32,758 nt of DNA from Burkholderiaceae bacterium (GCA_029866055.1 JARXAG010000137.1:1-32758), one strand, 5' to 3'. Numbered from the stretch's first letter, positions 1-10,051 are shown. Numbers and translations: made by a program. Notes: generated by a model from the letters alone, not told the origin.

Positions 1-1
1 G

Positions 2-175
2 CAACGTGCACAATCCGCAAAGCTGATGGCTGCCATGGATGCGATCAATGCAGAGTTCGGCCGAGACACGGTGAGAGCCGGTGCAGTGGGTACTGAGAAG
101 CGCTGGGCGATGCGTTCAGAAAATCGTTCACCTAGGTTCACAACGCGCTGGGATGAGTTACCGATTGCTAAGTGA
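2..175 (+). CDS. umuC: UmuC-like Y-family DNA polymerase V subunit, C-terminal fragment (truncated by window start)
   Basis: Frame 2 reads QRAQSAKLMAAMDAINAEFGRDTVRAGAVGTEKRWAMRSENRSPRFTTRWDELPIAK*, which resembles the UmuC C-terminal region. Confidence 0.8.
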   Translation, partial: QRAQSAKLMAAMDAINAEFGRDTVRAGAVGTEKRWAMRSENRSPRFTTRWDELPIAK

Positions 176-176
176 T

Positions 177-758
177 TCAGGGCACTAACCAATCCAATAC
201 GCCATCGGGTTTGAGCCTAGCCCGGCGATGCCCATCTTGCCTCAATGCTAGCCAGTCCATTGAGTGCACTTTAAAGTTCAAAATTGCCAAATGATGCCCA
301 AGGGGCGAGTCTCTGGGGGTTTCCGCTGTTGGATCGCCGCAAGGTTGAATGTCACCGGGTGCCACACGACTTAAGTAATCGGCAGAAGCACGTGATTGCC
401 GGATACGCTCCCAGGCGGCTTTGACTTGTTCGCCATCAAAGGCAATCGTGGCTAAAGCAGACACACGAAGCTGCCAATTGAGTCGCTTGCTCCAAAAGGT
501 CAATTGCGCCAAGGGCTGTGCCATAAGCTCAGCGCATTTGGGAGAACGCGCATCGGTGTAGATACGCAAGCTCCACGAACTTGCATCTGCATGCCTAAGT
601 ACAACTGTCCGTGCCTTGGGGCCGCTTTGATTAACTCCCTGCGTCGCCAAAATAGGCGTGCGCCAGTCATGGTGCCGGTCATGCGGTGCACGTGTCAGTT
701 CTTGCCACAAACGGGTGCGCAACTGGTCGGGCGATATTTCTAAGTTCTCGTGTGTCAT
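177..758 (-). CDS. Pyridoxamine 5'-phosphate oxidase-family FMN-binding protein
   Basis: 193-aa ORF with PPOX-like features (R-T-V-V-L-R, SPKCAEL, FWSKRLNWQLRVSA, WERIRQSRASADYL). Confidence 0.75.
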   Translation of the reverse strand: MTHENLEISPDQLRTRLWQELTRAPHDRHHDWRTPILATQGVNQSGPKARTVVLRHADASSWSLRIYTDARSPKCAELMAQPLAQLTFWSKRLNWQLRVSALATIAFDGEQVKAAWERIRQSRASADYLSRVAPGDIQPCGDPTAETPRDSPLGHHLAILNFKVHSMDWLALRQDGHRRARLKPDGVLDWLVP

Positions 759-811
759 AAAAATTTAAGCTGAGGCTAACGGCGCTGCACAGTAGACAAT
801 TTTCTGGAAAG

Positions 812-1168
812 CTAAAGCTGCCCTTTTTTACGACTGCGTCTTGTCGGGGGATTGAAGTCACTTGGTTTGTCTTGCACCCAGTCGATGAACCGCTTCACCT
901 CAGGATGTTCACGCAGCGCCTGTGGACTAGGGTAATGTCTTGCTAATTCGGTCTCTGTGAACAAAGCGTGCACTTGCTTGTGGCACGCACGGTGCATGAA
1001 GACTGTGACACTACCACCTCGTGATTTGGGGATCAAGTGATGTGCGTCTCGTAAAGCTGGCGGGATGGGTCGATCGCACAACGCGCAGATTGCTTGTTCT
1101 TCAGCCTTGAGTAATTGAACTTGCAACAGAGCTGCTGACTGCAGCCTCTTGATACGACCTTGCGCCAT
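812..1168 (-). CDS. HNH endonuclease-family protein
   Basis: 118-aa ORF with CALCDRPIP...DAHHLIPKSRGG...HRACHKQVHALF, an HNH/zinc-ribbon pattern. Confidence 0.8.
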   Translation of the reverse strand: MAQGRIKRLQSAALLQVQLLKAEEQAICALCDRPIPPALRDAHHLIPKSRGGSVTVFMHRACHKQVHALFTETELARHYPSPQALREHPEVKRFIDWVQDKPSDFNPPTRRSRKKGQL

Positions 1169-1195
1169 GGCACTTGCTTTGGTGTCTTTTCGGGG

Positions 1196-1405
1196 TCAAC
1201 GAACCATATGAATCAGAACTACAGGCGCTAGAATAATGTGTCCAAGCGTTAAAAGAACAGAAAAACCATATAGCCAAACAAAGCGCTTTCTGTACCCTTG
1301 GTCCGTAGCTCGGTTGAAAGATTCCAAAAGACCGAACTTGCGCGCTTTAAGTTCGCTTGCTTTAAATCGTTTTTTTTTCGAACGTTTGTAGATTCGATTA
1401 ATCAA
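1196..1405 (-). CDS. Small hypothetical membrane protein
   Basis: 69-aa ORF with a basic N-terminus and C-terminal hydrophobic segment (FVWLYGFSVLLTLGHIILAPVVLI). AT-rich region. Confidence 0.4.
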   Translation of the reverse strand: MINRIYKRSKKKRFKASELKARKFGLLESFNRATDQGYRKRFVWLYGFSVLLTLGHIILAPVVLIHMVR

Positions 1406-1581
1406 CCAACATCTGTCATAAGCGAAACTTAAGGCGAATAAAAAGCTTCTGCGAATTTTATGAAAATTAATCTTCCAGATGGCATACGAATGCTAAGCTT
1501 GGAAGAGAATTGTTTGGAGCTTAACTTGACGATAATGTCTTGAAAGTGATAAAAAAAATTGCAGATAACGGGGGTATGAAT

Positions 1582-1953
1582 ATGTTCGGTATCTTTAAGT
1601 TTTTTCATTTTCTGTTTCAAAATGTGCGCCAGCTTCTAGACCCAAATCTCAATCCTCTGCGCCACGCACCTGTATATGTTCGTTACATCGCCAGCATTCT
1701 GTTGTTCTGTTTTTGGTGTTTAGCTTTCGGGCTTTATATAGGCGATCCACTCTCTATCCCATACAACATGCTTGGGCATATAGCGGTGATCAGCATGGCA
1801 TTCATCACGTGGGCTGTATTTAAGCAATCTACTAGAATCTATGGCCCCAGAGCCGGCACACAAGATTGGCTGCGCAGTCCAGATCGAAGCAGTCGTTGCG
1901 ATGAAATGACTGATGAGCAAAGAGACGCAAGGGCTAAAGAGCTAAATAAGTAA
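1582..1953 (+). CDS. Hypothetical membrane protein
   Basis: ORF 1540-1953. The ATG at 1582 has an upstream GGGGG purine stretch. Two hydrophobic segments (YIASILLFCFWCLAFGLYIG; MLGHIAVISMAFITWAVF). Confidence 0.5.
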   Translation: MFGIFKFFHFLFQNVRQLLDPNLNPLRHAPVYVRYIASILLFCFWCLAFGLYIGDPLSIPYNMLGHIAVISMAFITWAVFKQSTRIYGPRAGTQDWLRSPDRSSRCDEMTDEQRDARAKELNK

Positions 1954-1972
1954 TTTGCCGGTCAAAAAATAG

Positions 1973-2392
1973 TCAGCTAATGTCGTTTTGATTATTGCTA
2001 GAAAAATTTGTGCTTGTATAGCGGATGATAAAGATAGCGATCGCTATCGCTAGGGTTGTGGCTCCGACCGCTAGCATCTCGTTGATGTTGATGGGAACGT
2101 GACTCATGATATCAACCATGTGTCGGGTGAGTGCAGTGATAGCGATGTACAACAAGAATCTAACGGGCATGTGGTTTGTCTTAAAATAAATGCCAACCAT
2201 CGCGCCTATTTCTAAATATATAAACAACAGCAAAAGATCTTGAATTGAGGCATGATGTTTTTGAAAAAGTTCAAAAAATGTCCACCCAGCTGCCCACATT
2301 GTGGCGGCTCCGATGCCGAAAAGTGCAATTCTATGAAATATACCAACGCAAACATTTCCTAATTGGTCTAGATCTTTTAGTTGCTTGTTCAC
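1973..2392 (-). CDS. PsiE-like phosphate-starvation-inducible family membrane protein
   Basis: 139-aa multi-TM ORF; LFIYLEIGAMVGIYFKTNHMPVRFLLYIAITALTRHMVD resembles the PsiE family. Confidence 0.7.
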   Translation of the reverse strand: MNKQLKDLDQLGNVCVGIFHRIALFGIGAATMWAAGWTFFELFQKHHASIQDLLLLFIYLEIGAMVGIYFKTNHMPVRFLLYIAITALTRHMVDIMSHVPININEMLAVGATTLAIAIAIFIIRYTSTNFSSNNQNDIS

Positions 2393-2431
2393 TGTGTTTA
2401 TCCTTCGTGAGAGTTATCTTGATGTAGACCG

Positions 2432-2812
2432 TTAAACGCGATTGAGTTCAGTTCTGTCCATGCATAGCCTCACCCCAAGGGCCCCAAAGCCGTTGAGAGC
2501 TGGTTGTTTTCTCAGGCTGATTTCTAGCGATTGGATTTCGGCATGTGCAGCACAGGCTTTGACGATACGTGTGATGAGCCGCTCTTGCGTTTCGTAATGT
2601 TTATCCGCAGCAAGTCGTTGAATTTCAAGCAAGAGAGGATCGTAGTCAAATACCTTTTGCATCGAGTCTACGTCGATCAGAACAAGTGTTGAATCGATAC
2701 AGAGTGCGAGGCTGAGTAGGTGCTCATTGGGCGCCGCCGAGCCCGGTGCATAGGTTCCGATCTTTGTATCTATTTTGATGTCATGCAGTTCAATGAATGC
2801 TTGTCGCGTCAT
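2432..2812 (-). CDS. folB: Dihydroneopterin aldolase family protein
   Basis: 126-aa ORF with FolB-like IELHDIKIDTKIGTYAPG, FDYDPLLLEIQRLA, ETQERLITRI and LRKQPAL. Confidence 0.75.
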   Translation of the reverse strand: MTRQAFIELHDIKIDTKIGTYAPGSAAPNEHLLSLALCIDSTLVLIDVDSMQKVFDYDPLLLEIQRLAADKHYETQERLITRIVKACAAHAEIQSLEISLRKQPALNGFGALGVRLCMDRTELNRV

Positions 2813-2983
2813 TGCTAAGTGATCCGGTTCGCTAACTGATAACGCTAGTGTAACGGTTGCACGTTGAAAAAAAGTTATGCGCCTTGATAGGGGGCGAAGA
2901 TGGTTCAGATACCTTGCTCTCCCGCATTGGGAAAGTTATTCAGCGTAAATGGGTGTTTTATTGGGTTGCCACAGCCGGTAGGC

Positions 2984-3013
2984 AAAAAAATACCAACCCC
3001 CGAAGGGTTGGTA
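2984..3013 (-). terminator. Intrinsic terminator-like hairpin with U tract (minus strand)
   Basis: Minus strand TACCAACCC-TTCGG-GGGTTGGTA followed by TTTTTTT. Confidence 0.75.
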
Positions 3014-3051
3014 TGTGCGGTAGTGGTGGCGGGGTGAGAGCAAACTTATCA

Positions 3052-4004
3052 TTACGTGGTTTCTGAACCATCACCAGAAGCCTCGATATGTTTGAGCACC
3101 CGGTCAAAATCACTCTGAAAAAGCCGATCCTGCACGATGCGGTATTTTTCGAATTCGCTATCGGCGTGTGTTCTGGCCATTTCAGTGCTTACAGTGCCGG
3201 CATCTTGCAGGACCTCGCGATCAGTGAACTCAAGAAATACATCCAGTCGCTTGGCCCAGTCTTCCATGGTCATAGGGATTTTGCGCTGTGCCCGTTCTTC
3301 GGCGAGGTCGAGGTAGGCGTTGACAATGCGACCCAAGGACTCTAGTTCTTCTCGGCTTAGGTAATTTTTTGCCACAACCACGTCGGTTCTCAGAATCTTA
3401 CCTTCAGGGGCATTCTCCCAACTGCTCAACCCCATCTTTGGCTGCGTGGCATCGGCGCGGCGAATGATCAATTCAGCTGCCGTGTGGCCGTGGATAGCGA
3501 AATGTAACTTATTTTGTACCTTGGCGAAGAAGACTTTGGTGGTTGGCGCATCGCGGTTGTAGTCCACCGCCATGGAGTAGATGTCGGTGATTTTTTGGTA
3601 GAACTTACGCTCAGAAATCCGTATTTCGCGAATTCCCGCAACACACCCGTCGCCCACTGCCGAAACTGTGTAGCCCGTACTGAATTGACCCGGTAGCCGA
3701 CCGAGATGATGGCGTCTAAGTTATAAAAATCGATATTACGCGCCACTTCCCGGTGACCCTCGGTTTGAACTGTCCGGAATTTCCGGAGAGTTGCCGCCCG
3801 CTCCAATTCGTCAGATTCGTAGATGTTTTTCAGATGCTCGCTGACCGTACGTACATCAACGGCAAACAATTCCGCCAACAGCTTCTGCGTCAGCCAGACG
3901 GTTTCCTGCTCGTAGCGCGCCTCGATACTCTGCTCACCTGCTTGGCCAGTGAAAATCAGAAACTCGGCAGTGCTGTTGCGGATGAGTTTGGTGCTCGTGC
4001 TCAT
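3052..4004 (-). pseudogene. RhuM-family virulence protein, frameshifted with apparent internal deletion
   Basis: Two overlapping ORFs in different frames. 3468-4004 gives the N-terminal RhuM part (YEQETVWLTQKLLAELFAVDVRTVSEHLKNIYESDEL...RQWATGVLREF). 3052-3657 gives the C-terminal part (IREIRISERKFYQKITDIYSMAVDY...NKLHFAIHGHTAAELI...IPMTMEDWAKRLD). The break is near 3625-3645. Confidence 0.85.
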
Positions 4005-4132
4005 TTATCCCATCTCCACACTAGAACTGAATTTTAACGACATTTGTGAAGGGCCATAAAGGCGAAACAAAAATGTACTTGCGCACTTTGCATTGTCCCC
4101 CCCAAAACTCTAATAAACCCAAACCTGCGACT

Positions 4133-4162
4133 AAAAAAAAGACCACCCTCGAAAGGATGGTC
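4133..4162 (-). terminator. ssrA intrinsic terminator
   Basis: Minus strand GACCATCCT-TTCG-AGGGTGGTC followed by TTTTTTTT, just downstream of the tmRNA 3' CCA. Confidence 0.85.
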
Positions 4163-4173
4163 TTGTGCGGTAA

Positions 4174-4537
4174 TGGTGGAGCCGGGGGGAATTGAACCCC
4201 CGTCCGCGAGCCCTCTGCAGGCAGTTCTACATGCGTAGTCGTTTCATTTTGAATTTAACCTTGGACTTTGCCAAACGACAGGCCGGACCTTGGCGATTCA
4301 CTTGGATTTAAGAAGTTGACGAGTGACCCGCCAACCGCCGATTCTTTGTAAATGACGCTGCTGTAGATTTCTCTACCTGACCCAAAGACAAATCAGTGCA
4401 GCGGCTCTACCGCTTAAGCGGCCAGAGCGAAACGCTCGTCGTTGGCGTTTATAGTGTTTCCAGTGGATTTACGAGCGAACTGGGGCTCGGCATGCCCTGC
4501 ACTGTTTCGCGACCCACGTCGAATCCGGATCGGCCCC
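4174..4537 (-). ncRNA. ssrA: tmRNA (transfer-messenger RNA)
   Basis: Minus strand 5' end GGGGCCGATCCGGATTCGACG and 3' end GGGGGTTCAATTCCCCCCGGCTCCACCA; the acceptor stem pairs GGGGCCG/CGGCTCC. Tag ORF at 4414-4446 (minus): GCC AAC GAC GAG CGT TTC GCT CTG GCC GCT TAA = ANDERFALAA*. Confidence 0.97.
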
Positions 4538-4605
4538 AGTACTGCAATTGTAGACGAACAACCGTCACAATCAGACAATAAATGTGTAAAAGAGTGCGGC
4601 CAGTG

Positions 4606-4746
4606 TTAACTGATGTAAATGTTCTTGCCCTGGATCACTTTTCTTGGATGGCGAGCGGCGTGCCAAGCTTCCAACAACTGGTTGAGCGATCGGGCATATG
4701 CTTTGGTCTGACCGCTTAACGCATTAATTGCTTGATAGCAGGCCAC
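4606..4746 (-). CDS. Candidate small ORF (46 aa) overlapping the gph 3' end out of frame
   Basis: GTG start at 4746 (minus): [46 protein letters not shown]. The composition looks protein-like, but the ribosome-binding site is poor and there is no homology evidence. Confidence 0.4.
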   Translation of the reverse strand: MACYQAINALSGQTKAYARSLNQLLEAWHAARHPRKVIQGKNIYIS

Positions 4747-5378
4747 ATCTCCCGCGCCGAGTACGCGCAATGATCAGCCTGCCAAGTTTCGGGCGGGTGC
4801 TCAGGCCCACAATAGCCGTAAGCGGCAGCAATCGAAGGCATACCGGCAGCCTGTGCGGCTTGTATGTCTCGCAGGTCATCACCCACGTACAGGCAACGCT
4901 CAACGTCATAACCAGCTTGCTGTGCGGCATGTAAGAGAGGAAGAGGGTGAGGCTTAGAATGTGCCGTCGTGTCGCCACAAACCAGCACTGCACAATCTTG
5001 TGCCAGACCTAAGGCCGCAACAATCGGTGTAGCTAAATAGGTAGCCTTATTGGTCACAATCCCCCAAGCCATCCCTTCATCTTTAATTTGCGCCAGTAGC
5101 TCGGGCACGCCATCAAACAAACAGGTGTCAACCGTCATGGCGGCTTCGTAGTCTTTTAAAAACTGCACGCGATGCGCTTCGTAGGTCTCATCAGTCGGCA
5201 TCAAATTTAACGCGCAACGTAATAACCCGCGTGCACCAGCTGAAGAGTAGGGGCGCAATACTTCAAGTGGCAATGGTTCAAGTCCTGCACGCGTGCGCTG
5301 GCGGTTTGCTGCTGCCCCCAGATCGGGGGCAGTGTCGGCTAAGGTGCCGTCAAAATCAAACAAAATCAAGGCAGTCAT
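4716..5378 (-). CDS. gph: Phosphoglycolate phosphatase (HAD superfamily)
   Basis: 220 aa with HAD motifs [31 protein letters not shown] and [17 protein letters not shown]. Confidence 0.9.
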   Translation of the reverse strand: MTALILFDFDGTLADTAPDLGAAANRQRTRAGLEPLPLEVLRPYSSAGARGLLRCALNLMPTDETYEAHRVQFLKDYEAAMTVDTCLFDGVPELLAQIKDEGMAWGIVTNKATYLATPIVAALGLAQDCAVLVCGDTTAHSKPHPLPLLHAAQQAGYDVERCLYVGDDLRDIQAAQAAGMPSIAAAYGYCGPEHPPETWQADHCAYSAREMWPAIKQLMR

Positions 5379-6088
5379 TTTTTGGTGGCCATCAGGTAAT
5401 TGACGCTAGTGTCGTGGTTAAGCGAGTAGTGCTCTGTGAAAGGGTTATAGGTCATACCCATGAGTTGCTGTGTGGTGAGCCCGGCCGCACGTGCAGAAGC
5501 AGACAGTTCACTGGGGCGCACAAAACTGCGCCAGCTATGCGTGCCGCGTGGCAATAAGCGCAGCACATACTCGGCGCCAATAATGGCAAACAGAAACGAT
5601 TTTGGATTGCGGTTAAGCGTTGAAAAAAATACCCAACCACCAGGTTTGACCAAGGTCGAGCAAGCCCGCACGATTGACCCTGGATCAGGCACGTGCTCGA
5701 GCATTTCCATACACGTGACGATATCAAATTGCGCAGGTTGCTCAGCGGCCATGTCCTCGGCGCTGATGCTGCGATAGGTGACAGGTACGCCAGACTCTAG
5801 GCCATGCAGCTGCGCCACTTTTAGTGATTTGTCGGCCAGGTCAATCCCTGTGACTTCAGCACCAGCCACAGCCATACTTTCAGCCAAGATCCCACCACCA
5901 CAACCCACATCGAGTATTTTTTTACCCTCTAGGCCGCCCACGAGCTCTTTAATCCAGTTCAGCCTTAAGGGGTTAATGGCATGCAGCGGTTTGAATTCGC
6001 TATTTGGATCCCACCAGCGCGAAGCTAAAGCGCTAAATTTGTCGAGTTCAGCTTGATCGACGTTGCCAGATGGGGGAATGTGAGTGGT
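5375..6088 (-). CDS. ubiG: Ubiquinone biosynthesis O-methyltransferase
   Basis: ORF to 6118 with likely start around [50 protein letters not shown] motif [16 protein letters not shown]. The 3' end overlaps the gph start. Confidence 0.93.
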   Translation of the reverse strand, partial: TTHIPPSGNVDQAELDKFSALASRWWDPNSEFKPLHAINPLRLNWIKELVGGLEGKKILDVGCGGGILAESMAVAGAEVTGIDLADKSLKVAQLHGLESGVPVTYRSISAEDMAAEQPAQFDIVTCMEMLEHVPDPGSIVRACSTLVKPGGWVFFSTLNRNPKSFLFAIIGAEYVLRLLPRGTHSWRSFVRPSELSASARAAGLTTQQLMGMTYNPFTEHYSLNHDTSVNYLMATKK

Positions 6089-6207
6089 CATCTTGATATT
6101 TGCTCTAGAAACGTTCATGCCCTGCGTAAAGGGTCTTACTCTTAGGATACTTACCCGTATCGTCGCACGATAGCGTATTCATTGTGAGGTAAAACCCTTC
6201 TGGGCAT

Positions 6208-6235
6208 AAAAAAAGGCCCCGCAAGCGAGGCCTTT
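6208..6235 (-). terminator. Intrinsic terminator of the OmpA-family gene
   Basis: Inverted repeat AAAGGCC-(CCGCAAGCGA)-GGCCTTT with an A-run on the plus strand (T-run on the minus strand). Confidence 0.8.
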
Positions 6236-6287
6236 CTAGTCAAAGCACACCGCACAAGGCGGTGATACTCAGCCAATGGTAGGGAGA

Positions 6288-6851
6288 TTAACCCTTGCTA
6301 CCAATGATTTCGACGTCTACGCGGCGGTTAGCTGCACGACCAGCTGCTGTCTTGTTGTCAGCAACAGGTTGTGATTTACCTTTACCAGAAGCAGTGATGC
6401 GGTTTGCATCGATGCCTTGGGTAACCAAGTAAGCTTTAACAGCAGCGGCGCGGCGCTCTGACAAGCCTTGGTTGTATGCATCTGAGCCGATCGAGTCAGT
6501 GTGACCGATAGCAATGATGGTTTCGAGTTTGATGGCTTTCTGCTGAGCGACAACTTGGTCGAGCAGTTTTCTGCCTTCAGGTTTAACGATAGCCTTGTCA
6601 AAGTCAAACAAAGACGTGGCTTTGATCGAAATTTTGTCGGCGACTGGATTGGCTTTTGGCTTACCGCAATCAACAGAAGCAGTTGCTGGGGTCCAGAAGT
6701 TATTCTGCCAGCAAAGTTCGTTGGTGCCGTTTTTCCAAGTTAATTCGTTGGTGCCATTACGCCAGTTGTCAACCGCTTGTGCGGAAACAACGCCTGAGGC
6801 GGTGACGGCTGCAAAGGCAAGTGCCAGAGCGATTTTAGAGGTCTTGTTCAT
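6288..6851 (-). CDS. ompA: OmpA-family outer membrane protein
   Basis: 187 aa with a signal peptide and C-terminal OmpA peptidoglycan-binding motif (IAIGHTDSIGSDAYNQGLSERRAAAVKAYL...NRRVDVEI). Confidence 0.88.
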   Translation of the reverse strand: MNKTSKIALALAFAAVTASGVVSAQAVDNWRNGTNELTWKNGTNELCWQNNFWTPATASVDCGKPKANPVADKISIKATSLFDFDKAIVKPEGRKLLDQVVAQQKAIKLETIIAIGHTDSIGSDAYNQGLSERRAAAVKAYLVTQGIDANRITASGKGKSQPVADNKTAAGRAANRRVDVEIIGSKG

Positions 6852-7396
6852 AATTCTCCTCGATGAGCTTGTAGCTGGATAAGTGACTCGCAGCGAACCC
6901 CCGCCGCAAATAAATACATCAAAAAACTAAGTTAGTACAACAACGTTCAAACCACCCGAACATCACTAGCCCGATCTTTTGCGTGCTGTGTCGAATCTTA
7001 AGCTATTTGTTGAACTTTTGTGGGACTTCTTGAGTTCGGCTTGCTTTCATAGTCGGATTTCTACGTTTCTGTGAGGTTTCTTGTTGGTTTTTGGCAACAA
7101 GCGTGGTTTTTTCGTCAAAAAAGTCCCTTTTAGTTGCCTAAATCAGCGGGTTCAAGCGAGTGGCTCAGTGCCTGCCCCCGAGCGGTTGCGCTTGAATCAA
7201 CCGGTCAATAAAAGCGAGTCTGAGCCAAGAGGCCTTGTTCAAAAGAGAGCCTGAGTGCAGAGGCGCTGTTTCGAGGCGTTGTTGACCCAAACAGATCATA
7301 CAAGAGGCGGGCGGTGTAGAATCCAAGGTTTACCTTTAGCTAGTCTTGACGCCCCGTTTTCGGGTTTTGCCCTCCCTGTTTATCCACCATCAGCTT

Positions 7397-10051
7397 ATGG
7401 ATTCCTTCGCCAAGGAAACGCTTCCGATCTCACTGGAAGAAGAAATGCGCCGCAGTTATCTCGATTACGCAATGAGCGTGATCGTGGGGCGCGCCCTCCC
7501 GGATGTCCGGGATGGTCTCAAGCCTGTGCACCGCCGCGTCTTGTTTGCCATGCACGAGCTCAACAACGACTGGAACCGTGCCTACAAAAAGTCGGCTCGT
7601 ATCGTCGGTGATGTGATTGGTAAATACCATCCGCATGGCGACCAGGCGGTCTATGACACGATCGTTCGTATGGCGCAAGATTTCTCACTACGCTATATGT
7701 TAGTGGATGGTCAGGGTAACTTTGGCTCGATTGATGGCGATAACGCCGCTGCGATGCGTTATACCGAAATTCGTCTGTCAAAAATTGCGCATGAGCTCTT
7801 GGCTGACATCGACCAAGAAACCGTTGATTTCGGCCCTAACTATGATGGCAGTGAAAACGAGCCGTTGCTCTTGCCTTCGCGCCTACCTAACTTATTAGTG
7901 AACGGCAGCTCGGGTATTGCGGTGGGTATGGCTACCAACATCCCTCCCCACAATCTGGCTGAGGTTGTAGACGGCTGCTTATATTGTTTGCGCAACCCTG
8001 AATGCACCATCGACGAACTGATTGAGCTGATCCCTGCGCCTGATTTTCCAACTGGCGGCATCATTTATGGCATCGTCGGCGTACGCGAAGGGTACCGTAC
8101 GGGTCGCGGGCGTGTCATCATGCGCGCCAAAACACACTTTGAAGACTTTGCCACCAACCGCCAGTCGATCGTCGTCGACGCTTTGCCCTACCAGGTCAAT
8201 AAAAAGACCTTGCAAGAGCGCATCGCCGAGCTCGTCAACGAAAAGAAAATCGAAGGCATCTCAGATATTCGCGACGAGTCCGATAAAGACGGTATGCGTC
8301 TGGTGATCGAGCTTAAGCGTGGTGAAGTCCCTGAGGTGGTGCTGAACAATCTCTATAAGCACACCCAGCTGCAAGATACCTTTGGTATGAACTTGGTGGC
8401 CTTAGTCGATGGCCAGCCGCGTCTGCTGAACTTAAAGCAGATGGTCGAGTACTTTTTATCGCACCGTCGCGAAGTGGTCACACGCCGTACCGTGTTTCAG
8501 TTGCGTAAGGCGCGCGAGCGTGGGCATGTGCTCGAGGGCTTGGCCGTCGCACTGGCAAATATTGACGAGTTCATTCGTATCATCAAGGCCGCGCCAACGC
8601 CACCGGTGGCGCGTCAGGATTTGATGGATAAATCTTGGGATTCGTCTTTGGTGCGCGAAATGCTGTCGCGTGCGGATACTGAAGCGGTTGGTGGGCGTGC
8701 TGCGTATCGCCCAGACAATTTGCCAGAGGCGTTTGGTTTGCAAGGCGATGGCTTGTATCGCTTAAGTGAAACACAGGCGCAAGAAATTTTGAACATGCGT
8801 CTGCAACGTTTGACCGGTCTTGAGCAAGACAAGATCGTCAGCGAGTACAAGGGCGTGATGGATACGATCTCTGACTTGCTCGATATCTTGGCGCGTCCTG
8901 AGCGTATCACTGTGATTATTAGTGAAGAACTACAGGCGATCAAAACTGAGTTCTCGATCAATGCCAAAGATTCGCGTCGTTCAGATATTGAATTGAATGC
9001 AACCGATCTTGATACTGAAGACTTGATCACGCCTGTTGATATGGTGGTGACACTGTCTAACAGTGGCTATATTAAAAGCCAGCCCTTGTCTGAATACCGT
9101 GCGCAACGCCGCGGTGGTCGTGGCAAGCGCGCTGCAGCCACCAAAGAAAACGACTGGATTGACCAGCTCTTTACGGCCAATACGCACGACTTCTTGTTGT
9201 GCTTCTCTGATCGCGGTCGCCTCTACTGGCTAAAGGTCTGGGAAGTCCCGCAAGGCACGTCAACGTCGCGCGGGCGCCCCATCGTCAATATGTTTCCGCT
9301 CGTTGACGGTGAAAAAATCACAGTCATCTTGCCGATCAAGGCGTTCAGCGATGACCAAACCATCTTTATGGCAACCTCGCGCGGTACGGTGAAAAAGACC
9401 TTGCTGTCTGATTTCTCAAATCCACGCAAGGCCGGCATTATTGCTGTTGACTTGGATGAAGGCGACTTCTTGATCGGGGCTGAACTCACCGACGGCAAGC
9501 ACGATGTCATGCTGTTTGCCGATTCGGGCAAGGCGGTGCGCTTTGACGAAAACGACGTGCGTCCGATGGGGCGTAACGCTCGTGGTGTGCGCGGTATGCA
9601 GCTTGAAGAGGGTCAAGCCGTCATTGCCATGTTGGTCGCGGGCGACGAAACACAAACCGTGCTCACGGCCACGCAAAATGGCTTCGGTAAGCGCACCCCC
9701 ATTGGCGAGTACACACGCCATGGCCGCGGTACCAAAGGCATGATCGCAATTTCAACATCTGCTCGCAATGGCAAGGTGGTGGGGGCGGTGTTAGCCAACG
9801 CCACTGACCAGATCATGTTGATCACAACAGGTGGCGTGTTAGTGCGTACACCCGTCGCAGGCATTCGTGAAATGGGTCGCGCCACTCAGGGTGTCACGTT
9901 GATTAGCGTTGACGATGGCAGTATGTTGTCGGGCGTCAGACGCGTGGTTGAAAGCGATGCAGATGACGATGGTGATGATCCCTCAGTTGACGGCACGACA
10001 CCTGACGCAAATGCACCCGGTACAACCGACGAGGCAGGGTCAGAGTCTTAA
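7397..10051 (+). CDS. gyrA: DNA gyrase subunit A
   Basis: ORF 7346-10051; likely start [56 protein letters not shown] GyrA box; acidic C-terminal tail. Confidence 0.97.
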   Translation: MDSFAKETLPISLEEEMRRSYLDYAMSVIVGRALPDVRDGLKPVHRRVLFAMHELNNDWNRAYKKSARIVGDVIGKYHPHGDQAVYDTIVRMAQDFSLRYMLVDGQGNFGSIDGDNAAAMRYTEIRLSKIAHELLADIDQETVDFGPNYDGSENEPLLLPSRLPNLLVNGSSGIAVGMATNIPPHNLAEVVDGCLYCLRNPECTIDELIELIPAPDFPTGGIIYGIVGVREGYRTGRGRVIMRAKTHFEDFATNRQSIVVDALPYQVNKKTLQERIAELVNEKKIEGISDIRDESDKDGMRLVIELKRGEVPEVVLNNLYKHTQLQDTFGMNLVALVDGQPRLLNLKQMVEYFLSHRREVVTRRTVFQLRKARERGHVLEGLAVALANIDEFIRIIKAAPTPPVARQDLMDKSWDSSLVREMLSRADTEAVGGRAAYRPDNLPEAFGLQGDGLYRLSETQAQEILNMRLQRLTGLEQDKIVSEYKGVMDTISDLLDILARPERITVIISEELQAIKTEFSINAKDSRRSDIELNATDLDTEDLITPVDMVVTLSNSGYIKSQPLSEYRAQRRGGRGKRAAATKENDWIDQLFTANTHDFLLCFSDRGRLYWLKVWEVPQGTSTSRGRPIVNMFPLVDGEKITVILPIKAFSDDQTIFMATSRGTVKKTLLSDFSNPRKAGIIAVDLDEGDFLIGAELTDGKHDVMLFADSGKAVRFDENDVRPMGRNARGVRGMQLEEGQAVIAMLVAGDETQTVLTATQNGFGKRTPIGEYTRHGRGTKGMIAISTSARNGKVVGAVLANATDQIMLITTGGVLVRTPVAGIREMGRATQGVTLISVDDGSMLSGVRRVVESDADDDGDDPSVDGTTPDANAPGTTDEAGSES

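Noticed and set aside
6700-6780. Short internal repeat WRNGTNELTWKNGTNELCW in the OmpA-family protein
   Set aside because: I believe similar N-terminal repeats are usual in OmpA-family proteins of this clade, so it does not look novel.
8456-9885. Several 60-140 aa minus-strand ORFs inside gyrA
   Set aside because: They are antisense shadow ORFs of a highly conserved coding gene with no independent support.
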